The position numbers and the translations under genes were made by a program. From the NCBI GenBank assembly GCA_934292955.1, contig CAKQXZ010000099.1, forward strand, positions 1-6,883: a stretch of DNA of 6,883 bases, written 5' to 3'. The notes under the pieces are model-generated. The model was not told where the DNA came from and ran no database searches. It saw only the letters and a program-made list of their open reading frames with translations. The stretch comes from an uncultured Clostridia bacterium (GTDB lineage: Bacteria > Bacillota_A > Clostridia > Christensenellales > Borkfalkiaceae). This document shows, one piece after another, positions 1-4,592 of the stretch. Positions within the stretch are counted from its first letter, which is position 1. Every line of letters begins with the position of its first letter.

Positions 1-443
1 TAATACAACTGTATCATTCTGTTTATTGCGGGGCATGCCGACGAAATCAGGTTGTTGTATGTGCCTTCCGAAAGAAGTCTTGTATATTCTTCGGTAACAA
101 CCTTCGCCCCTACCGCTGTTTCTTCGGCAAACGCAAAACCCAACTTTTTAAGAGCTTCGTTGAATACGCCGAAACTTTTCACATCAAAACTGCTTATAAA
201 AGACGGCGCAACGCTTGCAATCACTTTTTCGGGACCGTCGAGCATTTTAAGCACTTCAGCCCTTTCGCTATGCACCCTTTTCGCATTCTGCGGACAAACC
301 ACCGTGCATCTTCCGCACAAAATACATTTATCCGCAACGATCTGCGCCTGATGATTTTCATATTTTATCGCCTTGATCGGACATTCACGCAAACACTTAA
401 AACAATCTTTGCACTTTGCCGACTTAAAATCAAGATATTCCAT
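1..443 (-). CDS. [FeFe]-hydrogenase-like protein with N-terminal 2x[4Fe-4S], putative sensory (HydS-type); C-terminus off the left edge
   Basis: The 147 visible codons start at ATG 443, with GGGGGAA seven bases upstream, and stay open to the window edge. Residues 1-55 form a ferredoxin domain with two [4Fe-4S] motifs: Cys11, 14, 17, 21 and Cys40, 43, 46, 50, the last of each followed by Pro. Residues 72-147 begin the hydrogenase H-domain: an APSF segment at 79-82, then SSACPA at 134-139, the place of the TSCCP motif whose second Cys binds the H-cluster. Cys137 is present but the preceding proton-relay Cys is Ala136. That substitution is known from the putative sensory group C enzyme of Thermotoga, where a PAS domain follows; here that part would lie outside the window. 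It is third in an operon with rex and a [2Fe-2S] protein, 38 bp after the latter. The family is clear; a sensing rather than catalytic role is inference, because the remaining H-cluster motifs are not visible. Confidence 0.92.
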   Translation of the reverse strand, partial: MEYLDFKSAKCKDCFKCLRECPIKAIKYENHQAQIVADKCILCGRCTVVCPQNAKRVHSERAEVLKMLDGPEKVIASVAPSFISSFDVKSFGVFNEALKKLGFAFAEETAVGAKVVTEEYTRLLSEGTYNNLISSACPAINRMIQLY

Positions 444-481
444 CCGTAAATTCCCCCGTTTTCAATAAAGTCGTCTTCGTT

Positions 482-733
482 TTATCCTGCGATTTTCGGC
501 ATAACGACGGCATTGAAAAACTCGTTTACATTTTCGGGTTTTACGCCGTAAAATTCGCCGTCAACCGTAACCGAAACGCCTTCGGACGCGCATTTACCCA
601 TACAGAACGCGCCTTCGAACTCTATCGATTCGATAAGGTTGTTGTTTCTTATCAATTCCTGAAGTTGCTCTACGACCAGCCGCGAGCCTTTCAGATGACA
701 AGAACTACCAATACAGATTGTAATGTTTACCAT
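482..733 (-). CDS. Small thioredoxin-like [2Fe-2S] ferredoxin (NuoE-like domain)
   Basis: This 83-residue protein is a stand-alone thioredoxin-fold [2Fe-2S] domain, as found in NuoE/HydC subunits of complex I and bifurcating hydrogenases. The four cluster ligands are visible in the family pattern Cys7-X4-Cys12 and Cys44-X3-Cys48, the latter in a CMGKC segment, followed by a VTVDGEFYG strand. It lacks the N-terminal helical domain of full NuoE (about 160 residues), so it is the short ferredoxin form often found next to hydrogenases in Clostridia. It is probably a soluble one-electron carrier, perhaps passing electrons to or from the hydrogenase-like protein encoded next. The start is set by GGGGGAA seven bases upstream. 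It sits 67 bp after rex and 38 bp before the hydrogenase gene, all on the minus strand, so co-transcription is likely. The redox partner is inferred from position only. Confidence 0.9.
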   Translation of the reverse strand: MVNITICIGSSCHLKGSRLVVEQLQELIRNNNLIESIEFEGAFCMGKCASEGVSVTVDGEFYGVKPENVNEFFNAVVMPKIAG

Positions 734-800
734 TTAATTTTTCCCCCAATGCTATAAATGAAAAATATCGAAATCGTGCAGAACTTAATCGGACACAATT

Positions 801-1445
801 TCAGGTTATGTCGTTTTTAAGAGTTTCTTTAAGTTGTAATGCAAGTATTGCAAGGTTTGCCGCAAGATCTTCGTTCCTTATCATAACGTTTCCGGGGACG
901 TTGAGATATGTACCGGTAAAGTTCCATATCGCCCTTATTCCCGATTTTACAAGTACGTCAGTCATAACCTGAGAATGATCGGCTTTCGTGCAAAGTATGG
1001 CAATTTTCAGATTAAGCCTTTCTACAGAGCTTTCTATTTTTCCCGTCGGCAAAACTTTTATTCCGTTTATAGTTTTTCCGATAATGTTATCGTCGATATC
1101 GAAAGCGGCTACAATGTTCAGTCCGTATTTCTGAAAACCGCCGTACCCCATAAGCGCCTGACCTAACTTTCCGGCGCCGACTAAAATGGCGTCTTTTACG
1201 TTGTTGTACCCCAGAAAGTTTTCGATATCTTCTATAAGACAGTCGATATCGTAACCTATTTTAGGTTTACCCGCACATGTTATCACGCCCGATAAATCGC
1301 TTTTTACAACCGAAGCGTTTTCCCTTACCGCGTCCGCAAGCGTCACCGACGAAACATATTTCAACCCTTCTTTACGTAAAAAATATAAAGCCTTAAGGTA
1401 GACGGGCAATCTGTTGTAGGTTGCTATTGTAATATTCGTCCCCAT
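801..1445 (-). CDS. rex: Redox-sensing transcriptional repressor Rex, divergent DNA-contact subtype
   Basis: Rex is a homodimeric repressor that senses the NADH/NAD+ ratio and derepresses fermentation and hydrogenase genes when NADH is high. I place the start at ATG 1445 (214 aa) because AAGGA lies eight bases upstream. An in-frame ATG at 1454 (217 aa) would sit directly on that Shine-Dalgarno. Numbering from 1454, residues 12-80 are the winged-helix domain with the family's RLPVYLKAL opening. Residues 92-101 (VGAGKLGQAL) are the Rossmann NAD(H)-binding loop, Asp119 ends the second strand where the adenine ribose is held, and 195-209 (EDLAANLAILALQLK) is the domain-swapped C-terminal helix. 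The recognition helix and wing read VVKSDLSGVITCAGKPKIGY instead of the usual form with KDLSYFGEFGKRG. The gene heads the operon with the [2Fe-2S] protein and the hydrogenase, and probably regulates it and itself through palindromes over its promoter. Confidence 0.93.
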   Translation of the reverse strand: MGTNITIATYNRLPVYLKALYFLRKEGLKYVSSVTLADAVRENASVVKSDLSGVITCAGKPKIGYDIDCLIEDIENFLGYNNVKDAILVGAGKLGQALMGYGGFQKYGLNIVAAFDIDDNIIGKTINGIKVLPTGKIESSVERLNLKIAILCTKADHSQVMTDVLVKSGIRAIWNFTGTYLNVPGNVMIRNEDLAANLAILALQLKETLKNDIT

Positions 1446-1460
1446 ATCATTCATCCTTAC

Positions 1461-1501
1461 CGATATAAATATATCGATTTGTTTATATCGATATCATAAA
1501 C
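1461..1501 (-). promoter_or_regulatory. Palindrome cluster over the rex start site, candidate operator
   Basis: Three overlapping symmetries occupy 41 bp. GTTTAT-N9-ATAAAC (1481-1501) covers the -10 box and the predicted transcription start, and contains the perfect palindrome ATATCGATAT (1485-1494). CGATATAAA-N12-TTTATATCG (1461-1469 and 1482-1490) is a 9-bp inverted repeat downstream of the start. CGATATA-AA-TATATCG (1461-1476) is nested in it. The placement fits autorepression by Rex. The sequence does not fit the common clostridial Rex box TTGTTAA-N4-TTAACAA, which agrees with the altered DNA-contact residues of this Rex. In the RNA the 9-bp repeat would form a hairpin ending one base before the Shine-Dalgarno of rex, so an effect on translation is also possible. 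Confidence 0.5.
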
Positions 1502-1521
1502 CCAAACGTTAGCTAAGTCAA
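1493..1521 (-). promoter_or_regulatory. Promoter of the rex-[2Fe-2S]-hydrogenase operon
   Basis: Reading leftward, a TTGACT -35 box (1516-1521) is separated by exactly 17 bp from a TATGAT -10 box (1493-1498), each one base off sigma-A consensus. Transcription would begin near 1486, giving a leader of about 40 bases before the rex start. The spacer holds an AAACGTT element (1504-1510), and the -10 box lies inside an inverted repeat. No experimental start site is available. Confidence 0.75.
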
Positions 1522-1547
1522 GTGTTTTTCGAAAATTTTATAAAAAA

Positions 1548-1578
1548 AGTTACATGCGCATGCGTGAATAGAGTTACA
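1548..1578. repeat. CATGCGCATG palindrome flanked by AGTTACA direct repeats
   Basis: Within the 247-bp rex-marR divergent spacer, a perfect 10-bp palindrome CATGCGCATG (1553-1562) overlaps a second one, CGCATGCG (1557-1564). An identical AGTTACA heptamer stands on each side (1548-1554 and 1572-1578), starting 24 bp apart. The element lies upstream of both -35 boxes and is GC-richer than its surroundings, so it may be a binding site for an unidentified regulator. The rest of the spacer, apart from the two promoters and their operators, shows nothing else. Confidence 0.35.
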
Positions 1579-1632
1579 CAAATATTTCCGCGATAAAAAA
1601 ATCACAATATTACGATTGGCTTTATTTTCTCG

Positions 1633-1661
1633 TTGACAAAATAATAAGGAAGCGGTAAAAT
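1633..1661 (+). promoter_or_regulatory. Promoter of the marR-tauE pair
   Basis: A perfect TTGACA -35 box (1633-1638), 17 bp of spacer and a TAAAAT -10 box (1656-1661) form a near-consensus sigma-A promoter. Transcription would start near 1668, about 34 bases before the MarR start codon. The start region lies inside the first of two tandem inverted repeats, which suggests a strong promoter held down by a repressor. Confidence 0.8.
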
Positions 1662-1663
1662 AC

Positions 1664-1690
1664 TTCAAAAATGAACTATTCAACAATGAA
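1664..1690 (+). promoter_or_regulatory. Tandem TTCA-N4-TGAA operator, probably for the adjacent MarR protein
   Basis: Two 12-bp inverted repeats follow the -10 box: TTCA-AAAA-TGAA at 1664-1675 and TTCA-ACAA-TGAA at 1679-1690, with a 15-bp period. The first spans the predicted transcription start and the second runs into the Shine-Dalgarno of the regulator gene. A bound dimer would block RNA polymerase, which is the usual autorepression layout of MarR-family genes. The symmetry and position are seen directly; the bound protein is inferred. Confidence 0.55.
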
Positions 1691-1701
1691 GGAAATCCGT
1701 T

Positions 1702-2136
1702 ATGTTTTTCAATATCGAAACAGCCCGAAAAATATCTCTTACCTACGAAATCGTGTGCAAACCCTTATGTAAAGAATTAGGCTTGCCTCAGACAGCATTT
1801 GATATTCTTATGTTTCTCGGCAACAACCCCGCCTATAAAACCGCCGCAGATATTGTGGATATACGAAAAATAAAAGCAAACCTTGTATCGATCAACGTAG
1901 AACGACTGGTTCGGGACGGATATATCACCAGACACCCAGTTGCTGCAGATCGTCGTAAAACCGAGTTGACATGCACGGATAAAGCAACGCCGATTATCGA
2001 GCGCGGACGTAAATTACAAAACGATTTCTTCCGTGAACTCGTTGCCGATATGGATAAAGATACAATCAACGCTTTCTTTTCGGCTTTACATATTGTAGAG
2101 TCGAACCTTGATAAAATAATTGAAAAACAAAGGTAA
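1702..2136 (+). CDS. MarR-family winged-helix transcriptional regulator
   Basis: The 144 residues match the MarR family in length and order: helices for dimerisation at 1-26 and 100-143, and a winged helix at about 29-95. Residues 56-72 are the likely recognition helix, and the wing carries the family's DRR segment (Asp83, Arg84, Arg85) followed by TELTCTDKA. MarR proteins bind palindromes as dimers and release DNA on binding a small ligand or on thiol oxidation. Cys20, Cys23 (a CxxC-like pair near the dimer helices) and Cys91 in the wing could give thiol sensitivity, but this is speculation. AAGGA eight bases upstream supports the ATG. The gene is followed after 3 bp by a TauE/SafE exporter, so it probably controls that exporter and itself. 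The inducer is unknown. Confidence 0.9.
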   Translation: MFFNIETARKISLTYEIVCKPLCKELGLPQTAFDILMFLGNNPAYKTAADIVDIRKIKANLVSINVERLVRDGYITRHPVAADRRKTELTCTDKATPIIERGRKLQNDFFRELVADMDKDTINAFFSALHIVESNLDKIIEKQR

Positions 2137-2139
2137 AAT

Positions 2140-2919
2140 ATGGAAATTTTAATAACAATTTTAGTAACTTTTCTTGCCGGAACGGGTGCGGGCTTAGGCA
2201 CAGGTTTTGCCGGAATGAGCGCAGCCGCCGTTATTACGCCTATGCTCGTTACTTTTTTGGGAATGGATCCGTACATGGCTGTCGGAATAGCATTATCGTC
2301 GGATATACTGGCCAGCGCGGCATCGGCATTCACATACGGCAAAAACAAAAATCTCGATATTAAAAACGGTTTGATAATGATGATCTGCGTGCTTTGCTTT
2401 ACCGTTATCGGAAGTTATGTAGCAAAACTCGTTCCGACAAACACAATGGGCACGTTTTCAGTCGTTATGACTCTTTTGTTAGGCGTAAAATTCATTGTCC
2501 GCCCGGTAATGACAACGAAAGAGAAAATGACCGAAGTTTCTGCGGCAAAACGCATAACACAATCAATAGTTTTCGGCGCGTTGATCGGGTTTATATGCGG
2601 CTTCATAGGTGCAGGCGGCGGAATGATGATGTTATTAATTTTAACAAGCGTTATGGGATACGAATTAAAGACTGCCGTAGGAACAAGCGTTTTCATTATG
2701 ACATTCACTGCTCTGACGGGCGCCGTTTCGCATTTCGTGATAGGCGGCATTCCCGATATTCTGACGTGGGTTCTTTGCATTGCGTTCACACTTATATGGG
2801 CGCAGATCGCCGCGGTTTTCGCAAACAAAGCACAACCAAAAATGCTTAACCGCATAACAGGCGTCATTCTCGTAGTGCTGGGTATCGTTATTCTTGCGTT
2901 TAACATGTTCGCCAAATAA
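2140..2919 (+). CDS. TauE/SafE-family membrane anion (sulfite/organosulfonate-type) exporter
   Basis: This 259-residue, very hydrophobic protein has the internal duplication of the TauE/SafE family. A first glycine-rich repeat lies at 14-67 (GAGLGTGFAGMSAAAV, later a VGIALSSD segment) and a second at 149-199 (IGFICGFIGAGGGMMM, later AVGTSVF). Hydrophobic stretches suggest about eight membrane helices, the last at 238-256, and a short polar loop near 121-138. Family members move sulfite, sulfoacetate or other small sulfur or carboxylate anions across the inner membrane; the substrate cannot be told from sequence. The start follows the MarR stop by 3 bp, and its AAAGG ribosome site lies inside the end of the regulator gene, so the two are translated from one message. 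A strong terminator follows, making this a self-contained regulator-exporter cassette. Confidence 0.9.
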   Translation: MEILITILVTFLAGTGAGLGTGFAGMSAAAVITPMLVTFLGMDPYMAVGIALSSDILASAASAFTYGKNKNLDIKNGLIMMICVLCFTVIGSYVAKLVPTNTMGTFSVVMTLLLGVKFIVRPVMTTKEKMTEVSAAKRITQSIVFGALIGFICGFIGAGGGMMMLLILTSVMGYELKTAVGTSVFIMTFTALTGAVSHFVIGGIPDILTWVLCIAFTLIWAQIAAVFANKAQPKMLNRITGVILVVLGIVILAFNMFAK

Positions 2920-2926
2920 AAAGCAC

Positions 2927-2960
2927 AAAATCGCCATGCCGACAGGCAAGGCGATTTTTT
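2927..2960 (+). terminator. Intrinsic terminator after the TauE-family gene
   Basis: AAAATCGCC (2927-2935) pairs perfectly with GGCGATTTT (2950-2958). Inside it, past an A-A mismatch, TGCC pairs with GGCA around a GACA tetraloop. The right arm runs into six consecutive T residues (2955-2960). It lies 8 bp after the exporter stop. Read on the other strand, the stem is followed by a short T run, GTGC and TTTTT, so it may also end the convergent hydrolase transcript, whose gene stops at 3009. Confidence 0.88.
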
Positions 2961-3008
2961 ACGAAAATAATTATTGAACTTTGACGTTGCAGCACCGACA
3001 AGCCAGCC

Positions 3009-3659
3009 TTATAAAGACGAGAGAAAACCTTGAAGTCTTTCGGCAATCCGAGCGGCGCCCGAGTTACTGGGGTGAAGACCGTCGGGCATATATAATTCCT
3101 GTATAATTTTTACAGATGGTTGCATCCCCGAAACAGACCATAAATCAAGCACCGGGAGCGAATAATACGCAGCTACCTCTTTTATTGCGTTTACATATAC
3201 GGAAAGCGGCTTTACGGGTAATCCGATTTCATTTATCGAAACGTTTTCGCTCAACCTATGAAGCGGAGTCATAATTACAAGCGTCGCATCGGAATATTTG
3301 TTTATCAATTTTGAGTAAAGGATATGCAATGCCCCGTAAAACGTATACTCCGTGCGGTCATCAAAACAACCGACGGGAGCGTCGCCGTGTCCGAAATCGT
3401 TCGTACCGCCGAAAACGACTACTATATCGGCACCTGCAGGCATATCGTCCGAACGCATGATAAAATCTTTATCGCTCTGTTCCCACGCACTGGGTTTTGT
3501 CTGACGAGCAATGCGCGTAGCGCTTAATCCGAAATTCGAAACAATCGCTCCCGTATTACGGGCAAACACGTCGGTAAACCTGTTTTCCACGGCAGTTACA
3601 CCCACACCTTCAGTAATACTATCACCCAAAAAAAACACCTTTTTGTTCTTTAAGTCCAT
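3009..3659 (-). CDS. SGNH/GDSL-family hydrolase (esterase/lipase-like), cytoplasmic
   Basis: All four SGNH blocks are present. Numbering from ATG 3659 (216 aa): GDSITEG with nucleophile Ser14, the oxyanion Gly44 in NFGLSAT, Asn87 in GGTND, and the Asp193/His196 pair in DGLHPS near the C-terminus. These enzymes hydrolyse ester or acetyl groups on lipids, sugars or other small molecules; the substrate here is not evident. No signal peptide is seen, so it should act in the cytoplasm. I chose ATG 3659 because AAGGTGG lies five bases upstream and family members start just before the GDS block. The frame stays open upstream to ATG 3701 (poor ribosome site) and TTG 3755 (15 bases after the predicted transcription start), which would add 14 or 32 residues. 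The gene is monocistronic and converges on the exporter's terminator. Confidence 0.9.
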   Translation of the reverse strand: MDLKNKKVFFLGDSITEGVGVTAVENRFTDVFARNTGAIVSNFGLSATRIARQTKPSAWEQSDKDFIMRSDDMPAGADIVVVFGGTNDFGHGDAPVGCFDDRTEYTFYGALHILYSKLINKYSDATLVIMTPLHRLSENVSINEIGLPVKPLSVYVNAIKEVAAYYSLPVLDLWSVSGMQPSVKIIQELYMPDGLHPSNSGAARIAERLQGFLSSL

Positions 3660-3776
3660 TTCAGCCACCTTGTTTACGCTAATTTTATTGTTGAGCTTCA
3701 TTAACCGATAATGCGCAACCCGACCGACTAAAAAAATCGGCTCGTCACATTTCAAATCAATACTTCAACCTGTCAT

Positions 3777-3806
3777 ATTGTAGCATAAAACAATCTTATA
3801 CTCCAA
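3777..3806 (-). promoter_or_regulatory. Promoter of the SGNH hydrolase gene
   Basis: Leftward, TTGGAG (3801-3806) and an extended -10 box TGC-TACAAT (3777-3782 plus 3783-3785) are 18 bp apart. Transcription would start near 3770. From there the leader to ATG 3659 would be about 110 bases, and to the alternative TTG 3755 only 15 bases. An AAACGTTTT element overlaps the upstream side of the -35 box. Confidence 0.6.
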
Positions 3807-3871
3807 ACGTTTTCCTGCTAAATATTAACATTTATACTATAAAATCAAATGAATGTGATAAAACGTTTTAT
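3805..3871. promoter_or_regulatory. Pair of CcpA/LacI-like AAACGTTTT elements upstream of the hydrolase
   Basis: A perfect 14-bp palindrome ATAAAACGTTTTAT lies at 3858-3871, and a second AAACGTTTT copy at 3805-3813 overlaps the hydrolase -35 box; their centres are 56 bp apart. The central part matches the catabolite-responsive element pattern TGWAARCGYTWNCW, but the outer bases differ in both copies. Control by a LacI-family protein is possible and unproven. The remainder of 3660-3940 holds the hydrolase promoter, the open N-terminal extension of the hydrolase frame and a GTTATAAC pair at 3898-3937; I see no gene there. Confidence 0.4.
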
Positions 3872-3897
3872 TTATACCGCTAAAATATCCGTAAGGA

Positions 3898-3938
3898 GTT
3901 ATAACAAAAATTTTGCCATCAAGGTAACGGTTATAACC
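3898..3938 (-). repeat. Two GTTATAAC palindromes after the lipoprotein gene
   Basis: The self-complementary octamer GTTATAAC occurs at 3898-3905 and, extended to GGTTATAACC, at 3929-3938, immediately beyond the lipoprotein stop. In RNA the two copies could pair as an 8-bp stem around a 23-base loop. There is no T run directly after the stem, so it is a poor terminator; no better one is visible for this operon inside the window. Confidence 0.3.
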
Positions 3939-3940
3939 AT

Positions 3941-4564
3941 TCACCTTATTTTATAGTAATTCGTGTAAATTCCGTTATGAGAGGAATCTGCGCTTTCAAT
4001 AAACAGTTTGAATTTATATCCATCGGAATCTGTATCGAATTCATAGCGAATTTCAAAAATCCAGACCGAGCCTTTTGCAAAATAACCGTTATCCAGAGTG
4101 TTGTTCTTTACATAATAGAACTTATACAATTTGCTCGGATTATCATCGAAATAGTCGGATAAATCATTCTTTTGTTCTATGATATACCAATTTTCGTTTG
4201 TATCCATGCTGAATTTTTCACTTTTCGGTTTGCCGAACGCACCATCATAATGTGTTTTGAAATACAAAAAATAAGTTTCCGCATTCGTCTTAAACATGTC
4301 TTCGTTCGGACAACCTTGCGAAAACGAGTATCCGTCGTTATACCACGCATCGCTTGATTTCATATCTCCGGACAACCCTGTCGGCGCAGTCAAACCCTCA
4401 AGCCCTTTTGTCGACAGTTCTTCTTCTGTGAACCATTTCGTGCCGTCGTGAACAGTTTTTTTGTTTTCTTCGCCGCCGTCGTTATTCCCGCACGCAACCA
4501 AGCCGACGCATGTTATCGCTAAAAGCACCGCACAAACAATAACAGACACTTTCTTTTCTATCAT
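3941..4564 (-). CDS. Predicted lipoprotein of unknown function, third gene of the ABC exporter operon
   Basis: I do not recognise this 207-residue protein. Residues 1-24 are a type II signal peptide: Lys4 and Lys5, a hydrophobic core, then the lipobox LVAC with lipidated Cys25. Gly26 and the polar GNNDGG linker favour anchoring on the outer face of the membrane. The mature part is acidic and rich in Tyr, Phe, Trp and Asp, with alternating aromatic strands at 120-155 and 165-207, suggesting a mostly beta fold. No catalytic motif or repeat is seen. GGAGGTGA six bases upstream fixes the start. The gene begins 28 bp after the permease stop on the same strand, so it is likely co-expressed and may be an accessory or substrate-binding partner of the transporter. 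It could also be its cargo or an immunity-like protein; none of these can be chosen from sequence alone. Confidence 0.85.
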   Translation of the reverse strand: MIEKKVSVIVCAVLLAITCVGLVACGNNDGGEENKKTVHDGTKWFTEEELSTKGLEGLTAPTGLSGDMKSSDAWYNDGYSFSQGCPNEDMFKTNAETYFLYFKTHYDGAFGKPKSEKFSMDTNENWYIIEQKNDLSDYFDDNPSKLYKFYYVKNNTLDNGYFAKGSVWIFEIRYEFDTDSDGYKFKLFIESADSSHNGIYTNYYKIR

Positions 4565-4592
4565 ATAATTTCACCTCCGTTTGTTAACTTTT

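Noticed and set aside
52..351. A 99-codon plus-strand open frame opposite the hydrogenase
   Set aside because: The opposite strand encodes eight correctly spaced cluster Cys residues, so this frame is a shadow.
1833..2348. A 171-codon open frame on the minus strand under the MarR and TauE genes
   Set aside because: It is antisense to two clearly conserved genes, has no good ribosome site, and its translation resembles no family; it is a by-product of codon bias.
2415..2915. A 166-codon minus-strand open frame opposite the TauE gene
   Set aside because: It lies wholly within the exporter gene, and its hydrophobic translation mirrors the codon use of the opposite strand.
3724..3740. CCGA...TCGG around an A run near the hydrolase start, considered as a terminator
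   Set aside because: The stem is only 4 bp, and the A/T run is in the loop instead of after the stem.
4574..4592. TTGTTAAC next to a T run between permease and lipoprotein, considered as a Rex half site or terminator
   Set aside because: There is only one Rex-like half and no hairpin; the T run is not preceded by a stem, and the lipoprotein's strong ribosome site follows directly.
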